A stretch of 64,000 bases of DNA. It comes from an uncultured Pelagibacteraceae bacterium (GTDB lineage Bacteria; Pseudomonadota; Alphaproteobacteria; Pelagibacterales; Pelagibacteraceae). Below are positions 48,690 through 57,797 of this stretch, one piece after another (the first letter of the stretch is position 1; each line of letters begins with the position of its first letter). The position numbers were made by a program, and so were the translations under genes. Under the pieces are notes generated by a model, which was not told where the DNA came from, ran no database searches, and was given only the letters and a program-made list of their open reading frames with translations. The stretch lies in the NCBI GenBank assembly GCA_902543375.1, contig CACBYE010000003.1, positions 28,501 through 92,500 of the forward strand, written 5' to 3'.

Positions 48690-48892
48690 TGAAGTAATTA
48701 TGTTAGTGGCACCAGGACCGCTCTTATGGATAATACAACTCCTGGCACTATTTTTATCTTGCTATACCACTCAGCCATAAAACCTGCTGTCTATTCATGA
48801 AATGGACAAATATAATCTATTTTCTTGCTTCTAGTAAAAGCGTCAACCAGCTCACTTGTTCCATAAACATAAAAAACTTTATCAATTTTTAG
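48690..48892 (-). pseudogene. Internal N-terminal-domain remnant of acetolactate-synthase-like TPP enzyme
   Basis: Minus: LKIDKVFYVYGTSELVDAFTRSKKIDYICPFHE*TAGFMAEWYSKIKIVPGVVLSI then frameshift SGPGATNIITSAY; HEQ(TAG)TAGFMAE and SGPGATN are diagnostic. Confidence 0.82.
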
Positions 48893-49099
48893 CACTATTT
48901 CAATTTATAATATTTTTAATATTTTTTGATCTAAATATTGAGATTAAAATTTATTTTCAAATTTTAGTATTTGTACCTTTAAGTATATTAATAGGAAATT
49001 ACCTAGTTAAGTATATTTATTAAAAAAGATTTAAGGTTTTAATAGAAATTTTTGGTTTATTTGCATGTACAATTTTATTGATAAAATAACTGATAAAAT

Positions 49100-49624
49100 C
49101 TAGACAGTTATCTTTTTTAAAATTTTATCAATACTTTTATTTATACTAAGAACATCGGTATTAATTCTAATGTTAGGATAATTCGATTTTTCGTATTTAA
49201 CACTTGAATTAAAACCTATCAAGTTATCAATTTTTTTTTCAATAGCTTTTTTATATAATTTTTTTGTATCTCTATGGATTAATGTTTTTATTCTACAATG
49301 TAAGTAAATTTCAAAATAATCATCTTTAAATTTTTTTTTTGCATGTAATCGGGTTTTTATTAACGGTGATATAACTGATACTAATATATAGTCGAAATTA
49401 TTTTTACGTTTACCTATATATCTTATTATATCAAAATTATTTTCTAAAATATTTTTTCGAGAAAAATTTTTAAAATTTTTTTTTCTTTTCCTGAACTTAT
49501 CGCCATCTAATTTCAAAATTTTATTTTTTTTTTTTAAAATATCGTAAAGTTTATTTGAGAGTGTAGTTTTGCCTACTCCAGAAAGACCTGTGAACCAGAT
49601 TATTTTAGCTTCATTTTTTTTCAT
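49100..49624 (-). CDS. cysC: Adenylylsulfate (APS) kinase-like protein
   Basis: IIWFTGLSGVGKTTLSNKL, KLDGDKFRK, FSRKNILENN, RDTKKLYKKAIEKKIDNLIGFNSSVKYEKSNYPNIRINTD. Confidence 0.85.
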   Translation of the reverse strand: MKKNEAKIIWFTGLSGVGKTTLSNKLYDILKKKNKILKLDGDKFRKRKKNFKNFSRKNILENNFDIIRYIGKRKNNFDYILVSVISPLIKTRLHAKKKFKDDYFEIYLHCRIKTLIHRDTKKLYKKAIEKKIDNLIGFNSSVKYEKSNYPNIRINTDVLSINKSIDKILKKITV

Positions 49625-49661
49625 AAAAATAATTAAATCAATTTACATGGTCATTATTTAT

Positions 49662-50936
49662 CTAAATATAATTGATAATATAATTTGAGAAATTAACTCT
49701 TGAAATTTTTTTGATTTTTTTTGTAAATTTTTCTACATTAATGTCATTCCTATTATTTAGATCATCATAAAATATAATTTCTTCATTTAATAACTTTAAA
49801 AAATAATCGTTTCCATAGCTTTTCATATCTAAAGATTTTAAACAATATACTTGAATATTTTTGCAACTTTTTTTAATGTCACTTAGGGCTGTGCTTAACA
49901 TGCCAAATGCAATTTTATAATTACAAGAAATATTTTCTAAAATAACATCAGATTTAATAAATTTAATTTTAAATTTATTTTTTATTTTATCTTTAAAAAT
50001 TTTATTAATTTTTATGATATTTTTATCCATTGGGTGATGCTTGATATGAAGCTCTTTTTTATTTATATCATTTTTATTTATAGTATAAAAAAAATTAATA
50101 ACTCTATCTATTTGATTAGATAACTCATCAAAGTTTTCGTCCATGAACGACGATAAAAAAAGTATTTTATTTTTATTGGAATTGTTACAAATGCAATTAT
50201 TTTCATGCTTACATAATATCACATCATTTTTATTATATATTTGTTTCCAAAATAAATAATTTGAATAATAGAATACAATTTTTTTTTCAAATTTATCTGT
50301 TTCCATAAGATTCAAATCGTATGTTTTATAATTAAAAACTTTTTTTTGAAACAACAAGCTTAAAATTACTCTATCAACTATAATATCTAAAAATCTTTCT
50401 TTAACATTAGAAAATTTTTTAATTAAATTTTTTTCTTTTTTTCTTCTATTTTCGCTATAAATTCTAAGCTTATGAAGCTTTGTTAAAAACCTTTCCAATT
50501 TTTGACCTTGAAGAATTTTTTTGAAAACTTTTAAATTTAATGCAATAGATCCTGTCGTTATTCCTAATTTTTTACATTCTTTTGAAAGATAGTTTTCAAG
50601 AATAATTCTTTGCCATATAAAAAAATTATTATCAGAAATACAAATCTCAAAATCTTTAAATAATATTTTCTTTTTGATTTTTAAAAGATAAATATGATTA
50701 TAAATTATTCTAAATAAAGATCTTTTATTATCTGTTCCATAATATGGGATAATAAAAATCTTAATATTATTAATTTTTTTTAATGTTATTTTGTTTATTT
50801 TATATTTAGTTGAAAGAGTATTATTACTTGTTAAAATAGTAATATCAAATTTATCTTTTAATTTATTAAGATCATGTAAATAATTTTTAATCATATAAAA
50901 ATTATTCAAACAAAATAATAGTTTTTTTTTCTTCAT
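49662..50936 (-). CDS. Putative polysaccharide transferase/hypothetical protein
   Basis: Rossmann-like; ELHIKHHPMDKNIIKINKIF; resembles sialyl/capsule transferase pattern but not certain. Confidence 0.35.
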   Translation of the reverse strand: MKKKKLLFCLNNFYMIKNYLHDLNKLKDKFDITILTSNNTLSTKYKINKITLKKINNIKIFIIPYYGTDNKRSLFRIIYNHIYLLKIKKKILFKDFEICISDNNFFIWQRIILENYLSKECKKLGITTGSIALNLKVFKKILQGQKLERFLTKLHKLRIYSENRRKKEKNLIKKFSNVKERFLDIIVDRVILSLLFQKKVFNYKTYDLNLMETDKFEKKIVFYYSNYLFWKQIYNKNDVILCKHENNCICNNSNKNKILFLSSFMDENFDELSNQIDRVINFFYTINKNDINKKELHIKHHPMDKNIIKINKIFKDKIKNKFKIKFIKSDVILENISCNYKIAFGMLSTALSDIKKSCKNIQVYCLKSLDMKSYGNDYFLKLLNEEIIFYDDLNNRNDINVEKFTKKIKKISRVNFSNYIINYI

Positions 50937-50970
50937 TTTAAATATTAAACTTTATTTTCATGTAATTTAA

Positions 50971-51846
50971 TTATGTAATTTTTAATTCTTTTTTTTTATT
51001 AAACTCTTTTAATTTTTTTAAAAACTCAAAACTTAAAAATGAAATTTTATCATAGTTTGAACCATTTTTTTTCCCTAACGATAAGTAATCTTTTTCTGTT
51101 TTTTTAAAAGCATAAGGAAAATTTATTCTTTGAATAATTTTTTTTTTTTTAAAAACGGTAAACTGACTAAATCTTAATATTAATCTATATCCTTTTAAGA
51201 AAACCATTTTATCATTTTTGTTTTTTGATGTTTGAATTGAAATCTGTTTTTGACTTGTGTTAATTGAAATTTTGCCTAATGCTTCGTGATAACTATTTCT
51301 TTTTGAATTAATTATTCTTTTCAAATTTAAATTTATTTCAATTTTTTGTATTTTTCTAAAACAAAAGTCTAAATAATGAATAGTATTCGATAACAACGTA
51401 CCCTCTGGAACAAAAATTTTTACATTATTATTTTTAATATTTTTTGGAAGTTTTAAATTTCTATATAAATAATCACCCCATGTATTAACCTTAAGAATTA
51501 AATCTTTATAATTTTCAGAAAACTTTGCAAATTTTTTATATTGAACAATTTTGGGAAAAATAAATTTTTCTAAAATTACTTTATTGACTTTATTAAATTT
51601 AAGTATTTTTTTTAATAACAAAAATCTTATATCAGAGGATGTTGCTATTATTACACAATCATATTTTTTTTTCTTTGGAAATTTTTTTAAAAAATTAACT
51701 TTGTTAAAATAATTTGATATTTCAATTTTTGAATAATTTTTTTTATCATAGATTGAAATTTGATATTTATGTTTACTATTTATAAATGAATATAAATGAG
51801 ATTTTCCCATCATCCCAAACCCTATTATTAAAATCCTTTTAATCAT
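50971..51846 (-). CDS. Gfo/Idh/MocA-like oxidoreductase (divergent)
   Basis: ILIIGFGMMGKSHLYSFINSKHKYQISIYDKK ... VILEKFIFPKIVQYKKF. Confidence 0.65.
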   Translation of the reverse strand: MIKRILIIGFGMMGKSHLYSFINSKHKYQISIYDKKNYSKIEISNYFNKVNFLKKFPKKKKYDCVIIATSSDIRFLLLKKILKFNKVNKVILEKFIFPKIVQYKKFAKFSENYKDLILKVNTWGDYLYRNLKLPKNIKNNNVKIFVPEGTLLSNTIHYLDFCFRKIQKIEINLNLKRIINSKRNSYHEALGKISINTSQKQISIQTSKNKNDKMVFLKGYRLILRFSQFTVFKKKKIIQRINFPYAFKKTEKDYLSLGKKNGSNYDKISFLSFEFLKKLKEFNKKKELKIT

Positions 51847-51872
51847 TAGAGTTTATATATATTGTATAACTA

Positions 51873-52778
51873 ATGTTTAAAATTCTTTTCATTGGATCAT
51901 CTAAAATTGTTGAAGAACACATAAAAGTTGCTCTTGAGTTAAAATTTAAATTATTTAGTCTTAATTCTACTAGATTAAATTCTAAAAATGAATTGTTTAT
52001 TAACAAAAAATATAAATTTGAAAAAAAATTCAATAATTGGAAATCTGCAGTAGATTATTCTGCAAATAAAAAAAATATAGTTTTTTTTATTGCTTCAAGA
52101 ATTGAAGATACTGAGAATATACTAAAATATTGTTCAAAATTTAAAAATAAAATTTTTGTTGAAAAACCAATAACTTATAAGAATAAAATTATTACTTTTA
52201 ATAAGAATATTTTTGTGGGATATAATAGATTATTTTTTAATTCTCTAAAAAAAATTAATAAAACTTATATAAATAAATTTTATTGCAATGTTGTGATTTC
52301 ATATACTATTTTTGATGAAGTGAAAATGAATATTTCTCATCTTCTGTCTATTTTATTATATTTGTTTGGAGATCTTAAAATTTTAAGAAAAATTAAAAAT
52401 GGTAATAATATAAATATTATTTTACGAGATAAAAAAAAAAATCTCATATTTTTTAATATACTGAATACGTCTACTGATAGCTATTCAATAAATATAATTT
52501 CTAAAAAAATTAATTACGTATTTAAACCATTAGAAATATTGAATATTTACAACTCAATTAAAAGAAATTATTTTTCAGGTAATAAGAAAAAACTTTATGT
52601 TACACAACTCTTAATTAAAAAGTTTAATGAATTTGAATCTAATAATTTTAAACCTGGTTTTTTAAATCAAATGATTAATTTTAAAAACTTTTGTTACAAA
52701 AAAAATAAAAAAATTTTTAATAATATTAATTTTGCTAATAAAGTTATAAATCTCTCACACAAAATTCTAAAAAGATAA
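51873..52778 (+). CDS. Gfo/Idh/MocA-like oxidoreductase (divergent)
   Basis: ILFIGSSKIVEEHIKVALEL ... KIFVEKPITYKNKIITFNKNIFVGYNRLFF (EKP motif). Confidence 0.65.
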   Translation: MFKILFIGSSKIVEEHIKVALELKFKLFSLNSTRLNSKNELFINKKYKFEKKFNNWKSAVDYSANKKNIVFFIASRIEDTENILKYCSKFKNKIFVEKPITYKNKIITFNKNIFVGYNRLFFNSLKKINKTYINKFYCNVVISYTIFDEVKMNISHLLSILLYLFGDLKILRKIKNGNNINIILRDKKKNLIFFNILNTSTDSYSINIISKKINYVFKPLEILNIYNSIKRNYFSGNKKKLYVTQLLIKKFNEFESNNFKPGFLNQMINFKNFCYKKNKKIFNNINFANKVINLSHKILKR

Positions 52779-52781
52779 AAA

Positions 52782-53618
52782 TTATTCCCAATATCTAAGT
52801 TTTTTAGCTACTGGCTTTTCACATTCTAATATTTTTTTTTCTTTTGATGAGCCAATGACTATTGGGATTTTTCTTACAATAGAAATAAGTTCATTAAATC
52901 CTTTTTCTTCAAGAGATGCTGCTTGATCACTGCCATACATGGATCTATCTAGAGTTATATGTCTTTCAAGACTTGTTGCTCCCAAACTAACGGCAATAAT
53001 ACTTGGGGAAACAGAGCTTTCATGGCCACTGTAGCCTACATTGCAACCATATCTTTCTCTCATTACTGTAATAAGATTTAAATTAAGTTGGTCTTCAGGA
53101 CACGGATAAGCTGACACTGAATGCATTAATTCATATTTACAATCATTTTTATTAAAAATCTCCACTGCCTTATCAATTACTTTGAAGTCAGACATCCCAG
53201 TAGATATGAAAGTATATTTTTTTCTTTTTGAAAGAGACTCTAAAAATTCTATATTGGTAATCATTGCCGATGCAACTTTTTGATATTCAAGATTATAATT
53301 ATCTAAAAATTCTAAACTTTTCGTATCCCATGCTGATGCGAACCATTGAATTTTAAGACTTTCACAGTAATTATTTATTTCATCATATTCTTTTTTGCCA
53401 AATTCTAACCCTTCTTTTTGTTCCCTAGTAGTGCTACCCCATGGACTTTCCCTGGGTTTGTCTAGCTCTGCTTTGGTATAAACTGTCTCGATATCTCTTT
53501 TTTGAAACTTTACCGCATCAAATCCACATTTCTTTGCAGACTCAACAAGCTTTTTTGCGATAGTTAAATCTCCATTGTGATTAATACCTATTTCAGCAAT
53601 TATCTTACAATTATTCAT
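52782..53618 (-). CDS. NeuB-family nonulosonate synthase-like protein (PEP-condensing)
   Basis: IAEIGINHNGDLTIAKKLVESAKKCGFDAVKFQKRD, VASAMITNIEFLE, STGMSD, LMHSVSAYPCPEDQLNLNLI, VGYSGHE, LERHITLDRSMYGSDQAASLE. Confidence 0.93.
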   Translation of the reverse strand: MNNCKIIAEIGINHNGDLTIAKKLVESAKKCGFDAVKFQKRDIETVYTKAELDKPRESPWGSTTREQKEGLEFGKKEYDEINNYCESLKIQWFASAWDTKSLEFLDNYNLEYQKVASAMITNIEFLESLSKRKKYTFISTGMSDFKVIDKAVEIFNKNDCKYELMHSVSAYPCPEDQLNLNLITVMRERYGCNVGYSGHESSVSPSIIAVSLGATSLERHITLDRSMYGSDQAASLEEKGFNELISIVRKIPIVIGSSKEKKILECEKPVAKKLRYWE

Positions 53619-53627
53619 AAATTTTTT

Positions 53628-54455
53628 TTACCAAATACTTCTTCCACCATCAATTACTAAATTATGGCCAGTCATATAACTTGAGGCATCTGAACATAAA
53701 AATTTTATAGCAGACTTATATTCAGATTTATGTGCCATTCGATTTAATGGAATAAGTTTTGCTATTTTTTTTTTAAATTTTATTGATTGATTAAGTTCAA
53801 TTCCACCTGGTGAAAGAGAATTACACCTTATATTTGTCTCTGGCCAATAGGTTGACAGATACTTTGTAAGTCCAATTAATCCATGTTTAATAACTGAGTA
53901 AGTTACTGGTTTATAATTTTTATTTTTTTTTGAAGATGAATATAACCTTTGATCAGGAGCTATAACTGAAAGATCTGAGGCTATATTTAATATTACACCT
54001 TTTTTTCTTTTGGACATAGCAGAGCCAAATATTTGTGAACATAACATTGAACCTGTTAATCCAACTGATATTTGCTTCTCCCATTCATTTAATGAAAATT
54101 TTTCAAACGAATTTGAATTTCTAACTACTTTTCCTTTTACTTTTGAGTCAATTGCTGCATTATTAATTAATATTTCAACATATATTTTATTTTTTTTTAA
54201 TTTATTAAAAACTTTTTTAATATCTTTAGTTTTAGTGACATCCATTTTAAAAAATAGGATATTGGCTTTTTTAAATTTATTCTTAATATTTTTTGCCATT
54301 TTTTTTAATTTTTTTGAATCAATATCTGTTAAAATTAAATTGCCGTTAATTTCAAGTATTGCTTCCGCATGTTCATGGCCTAATAACCCTGCTGCTCCAG
54401 TAATAAGACAAAATTTTTTGTTCAATGAAAATTTTTTATCTAACATTTTTACCAA
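53628..54455 (-). CDS. SDR oxidoreductase (PtmA-like)
   Basis: FCLITGAAGLLGHEHAEAILEINGNLILTDID, YSVIKHGLIGLTKYLSTYWP, SPGGIE, MTGHNLVIDGG. Confidence 0.88.
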   Translation of the reverse strand: MVKMLDKKFSLNKKFCLITGAAGLLGHEHAEAILEINGNLILTDIDSKKLKKMAKNIKNKFKKANILFFKMDVTKTKDIKKVFNKLKKNKIYVEILINNAAIDSKVKGKVVRNSNSFEKFSLNEWEKQISVGLTGSMLCSQIFGSAMSKRKKGVILNIASDLSVIAPDQRLYSSSKKNKNYKPVTYSVIKHGLIGLTKYLSTYWPETNIRCNSLSPGGIELNQSIKFKKKIAKLIPLNRMAHKSEYKSAIKFLCSDASSYMTGHNLVIDGGRSIW

Positions 54456-55204
54456 CTTTTAAGTTGACCTCCATCAATTTTAAAAATGGACCCAGTAATA
54501 TATTTTGCTTCATCCGAAGCTAAATAAAGAGTCATGTTTGAAATATCACTTGTTTTGCCAAGAATTTTCAAAGCAACATTTTTATTTATATATTTTTTTG
54601 TATTAGATGGAGATTTTTTCATTTTTTTTGACCAAGTTGAACCATTAAACATAATATTGCCAGGTGCAATAGCATTAATTCTCACTTTAAAATTTCCAAA
54701 AAATTTTGATTGATTTACCACAAACGAATTAAGTGCTGACTTAGCTACAGAATAAGGAATAGGAGCGCCTTTAATATTCTCCAAGCCACATATTGATGAA
54801 ATACAAATTATCGAACTATTTGATTTAATTAGAATTTTTTTTGAACTATTAATAATATTTACTGTACTCCAAAAGTTAATGTCAAATGATTGATGCCATT
54901 CCTTTATATCAGGTATTTTTTTTTTTGCTTTTCCGCTTCCAACATTACAAACAAGAATATCTAATTTTTCAAAATATTTATTAAACTTTTTTATGACCAA
55001 ATTTGCTTCATTGTATTTTGAAACATCTCCTCTTATAGCAACACAGTTGTGCAATCTTTTTTTAGCTATATTTAATTTTGATTGATTTTTACCATTAATA
55101 ACTATTTTACATCCATTGTCCTGTAAAGTTTTTGCAATATCAAAACCTATTCCTTCTGATGAGCCAGTTATTAAAGCATTTTTTCCTTTAAGATTAATTT
55201 TCAT
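54449..55204 (-). CDS. SDR oxidoreductase
   Basis: ALITGSSEGIGFDIAKTL, VCNVGSG, SICGLENIKGAPIPYSVAKSAL, ITGSIFKIDGGQ. Confidence 0.92.
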   Translation of the reverse strand: MKINLKGKNALITGSSEGIGFDIAKTLQDNGCKIVINGKNQSKLNIAKKRLHNCVAIRGDVSKYNEANLVIKKFNKYFEKLDILVCNVGSGKAKKKIPDIKEWHQSFDINFWSTVNIINSSKKILIKSNSSIICISSICGLENIKGAPIPYSVAKSALNSFVVNQSKFFGNFKVRINAIAPGNIMFNGSTWSKKMKKSPSNTKKYINKNVALKILGKTSDISNMTLYLASDEAKYITGSIFKIDGGQLKSW

Positions 55205-56041
55205 TTAGTAAAACCATTTTTTTAAATAATTGAGATTAATTGAAATTTCTTTTTTATGTTGACCTTTTTTTGCTCTTGCTGTTTGTAAAATAAAGTTTCC
55301 ATTATATTTAATTTTTTTTAAGTTAATAAAAACTTCATGAAAATCTGCATCACCTTTTCCCAATCTAACAGTAGTTCCTTTAAAATGCCTATCTTTTATG
55401 TGAACATTTTTAATGAAATTACCATAAGTTTTGATTTCATCCTTTGATTGGAAGCCAAGTGAAGAGCTATTTCCTATATCATAATTTATTCCAAAATAAT
55501 TTTTATCAAATTTTTTTATAAAACTTAAGGCTTTTGTTGGGTTGAAATTTAATTCGAAAAGTATTTCTTGTTTATTCTTTTTTAAAATAGGAATAAATTT
55601 TTTAAGTGTAGATATTAAAATTTTAAGCTGTTGATTGTTTTTAACTGAACCATTATCTACAAGCGGCAGGATTATTTTTTTTACTCCAATCTTTGAACTA
55701 TTTTGTAAAACCTGTTTAAAAATATTTATTAGTTTATCTTTTTTTTTTCCTTTTTGTTTCCAAAATGGTTTTTGCATAAAACAATCGCCAGTTAATGAAT
55801 TAATATCTATTTTATATTTATTTTTTAAATCAACTATTTCCTTTTTTCCCTCTATAGTATTAATTGGATTTTTAATTATTTCTTTATGATCTAATGTCCA
55901 TTCCATCATATTTATTTTTAATTCACGAATTTTTTTAAATTCATTTCGCCAATGATATTTCGGAAAAGATTGAATTTTATTGTTATATAAAGGAGATAAT
56001 CTTCCTTGCATTATCCCTATTTTTTTTTTGTTAAAATACAT
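55205..56041 (-). CDS. Sugar-phosphate isomerase/epimerase, TIM-barrel (xylose isomerase-like) family
   Basis: GIMQGRLSP, NMMEWTLDH, NYFGINYDIGNSSSLGF, NVHIKDRHFKGTTVRLGKGDADFHEVF. Confidence 0.88.
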   Translation of the reverse strand: MYFNKKKIGIMQGRLSPLYNNKIQSFPKYHWRNEFKKIRELKINMMEWTLDHKEIIKNPINTIEGKKEIVDLKNKYKIDINSLTGDCFMQKPFWKQKGKKKDKLINIFKQVLQNSSKIGVKKIILPLVDNGSVKNNQQLKILISTLKKFIPILKKNKQEILFELNFNPTKALSFIKKFDKNYFGINYDIGNSSSLGFQSKDEIKTYGNFIKNVHIKDRHFKGTTVRLGKGDADFHEVFINLKKIKYNGNFILQTARAKKGQHKKEISINLNYLKKWFY

Positions 56042-56470
56042 TTATATTTCTTCAACAAGTTCTAAAAATGCTCCTTCTGGAGTTTTACAATATGTCATTA
56101 TAACTTTGCCATCTGCAGAAACTCTTGGCTCTGAGTTGAATCTTATTTTTCTTTTAATCAAGAATTTATAAAGATTGTTAATATTTTTTACTGTTAAAGA
56201 TATATGAGTAATTCCAATTGAATAGGGTTTAATTTTATTTTGCTTAGTTCTTGGTGAGTTTTTGAATGAGAGTAATTCGATTATTAATCCACTAGAATCT
56301 TTTAATTTAATTGTTTTAACTTTTACATCTTTATATAACATTATTTTATCAATAAGTTGACCGCTTTCGTCTGCTTGTTTAAAAATTTTAAATTTTAAAT
56401 ACTTATTCCAAAATAATAGTGACTTCTTAAGATTATTAGTCACTATACCTGTATGTCTAATTTTGCTCAT
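56042..56470 (-). CDS. VOC/glyoxalase superfamily protein
   Basis: IRHTGIVTNNLKKSLLFWNKYLKF, GITHISLTVKNINNLYKFL, YCKTPEGAFLELVEEI. Confidence 0.9.
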   Translation of the reverse strand: MSKIRHTGIVTNNLKKSLLFWNKYLKFKIFKQADESGQLIDKIMLYKDVKVKTIKLKDSSGLIIELLSFKNSPRTKQNKIKPYSIGITHISLTVKNINNLYKFLIKRKIRFNSEPRVSADGKVIMTYCKTPEGAFLELVEEI

Positions 56471-57797
56471 TTTTAAATATTCTCTCTACACTTTCTTCAA
56501 TAATTTTCAGACCTTCTTTTAGGGCTTCTTTAGTTATAGTTAACGGTGGTCCGATTTTTATAGATTCTCTTCCTGTATAACATAATAAAAGTCCATTTTT
56601 CATAGCATCCTCAACAATTAATTTTAATTTGTAATTAATATTTGGAACCCTTTTATCAAATATCATAGAAGCGATTAAACCCTTCCCATAAACATCAAAT
56701 AAACTTGGAAATTTTCTTTTTATATTATTTAAACCTTTATGCAGATAGGCACCTAATTTTTTTGATTTAAGAGTTAATTTTTTTTTTTGTATTTCTTCTA
56801 TAACTGCAAGACCTGCGCTACAAGCAATTGGGTTTGCAGAATTTGTGCTGCTCATGTTACCCACATCAGGTAAATCCATTATTTTTTTTTTTCCAATTAC
56901 ACCTGACACAGCAATTCCACCACCCATTCCTTTTCCACAACAAACTATGTCTGGCTTTATATTATAATGTTCAAAACCAAAGTTCTTTCCTGTTCTGCTA
57001 AATCCTGCTTGCATTTCATCAAAAGCTATTAAAATATTATTTTTTTTACAAATTTTTGCAAAAAGCTGAACGTATTTTAATGGATAAAAAATAGCACCCC
57101 ACCCTTGGAATGTTTCGAACATTACCCCACAGACATCTTTTTTAAGATTTATTTTTTTCTTTAATTTTTTCAAAGAATTTTCTAAAAATTTTTCTGCTTT
57201 TTTTTCATTTGTTTTCCATGGAAAAGGAAATGGAATATGATGTATATTTTTGTCATGATAACCTATCCATTCACTTTGTTTTTTATTGCCACTCATCATT
57301 TGAGAAGCCATAGTTCTGCCATGCCAGTTACCCTCAAAACAAATTATTCCAAGTTTTCTTTTTTTTTGGTTTTTACCATACATTCTCATTAATTTAAAAG
57401 CTGCCTCAGTTGCTTCTGTTCCAGCTGACATTAGAAATGCTTTTTCTAAACCGTTTCCAGAAAATTTAACTAATTTTTTTAAATATTTTTCCCTTAACTT
57501 ATGTATGTATGCATAACTATGAAGAAAATTATTTTTAAGTGACATTTGAATATATTTTTTAATTCTTGGATTTGAATGACCTGTGTTTGATACAAAAATT
57601 GTAGAAGTGAAATCAATAAACTTATTACCTGCAATATCAAAAATATTAAAATTTTCAGCTTTTGACCATGCAATAGGAATCTGACCATGCATTGATCTGG
57701 ACTCATATTTTTGAATATTTTTAAATATTTTATTAGTTCCAGGTGCAGGTATTTTTGTAAATATCAACCTGTTCTTTGTTCTAATTATTTTTTCCAT
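56457..57797 (-). CDS. Class III (PLP) aminotransferase
   Basis: LMSAGTEATEAAFKLMRMYG, FEGNWHGRTMASQMMSG, IAFDEMQAGFSRTGKNFGFEHYNIKPDIVCCGKGMGGGIAVSGVIG. Confidence 0.93.
   Translation of the reverse strand: MEKIIRTKNRLIFTKIPAPGTNKIFKNIQKYESRSMHGQIPIAWSKAENFNIFDIAGNKFIDFTSTIFVSNTGHSNPRIKKYIQMSLKNNFLHSYAYIHKLREKYLKKLVKFSGNGLEKAFLMSAGTEATEAAFKLMRMYGKNQKKRKLGIICFEGNWHGRTMASQMMSGNKKQSEWIGYHDKNIHHIPFPFPWKTNEKKAEKFLENSLKKLKKKINLKKDVCGVMFETFQGWGAIFYPLKYVQLFAKICKKNNILIAFDEMQAGFSRTGKNFGFEHYNIKPDIVCCGKGMGGGIAVSGVIGKKKIMDLPDVGNMSSTNSANPIACSAGLAVIEEIQKKKLTLKSKKLGAYLHKGLNNIKRKFPSLFDVYGKGLIASMIFDKRVPNINYKLKLIVEDAMKNGLLLCYTGRESIKIGPPLTITKEALKEGLKIIEESVERIFKNEQN

Noticed and set aside
48740-48790. tRNA-like D-arm sequence (minus strand GGCTGAGTGGTATAGCA)
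   Set aside because: No T-arm or acceptor stem; the text is better explained as codons for MAEWYS of the TPP-enzyme pseudogene.
54010-54462. 150 aa plus-strand ORF
   Set aside because: Antisense to the PtmA-like SDR; no independent support.
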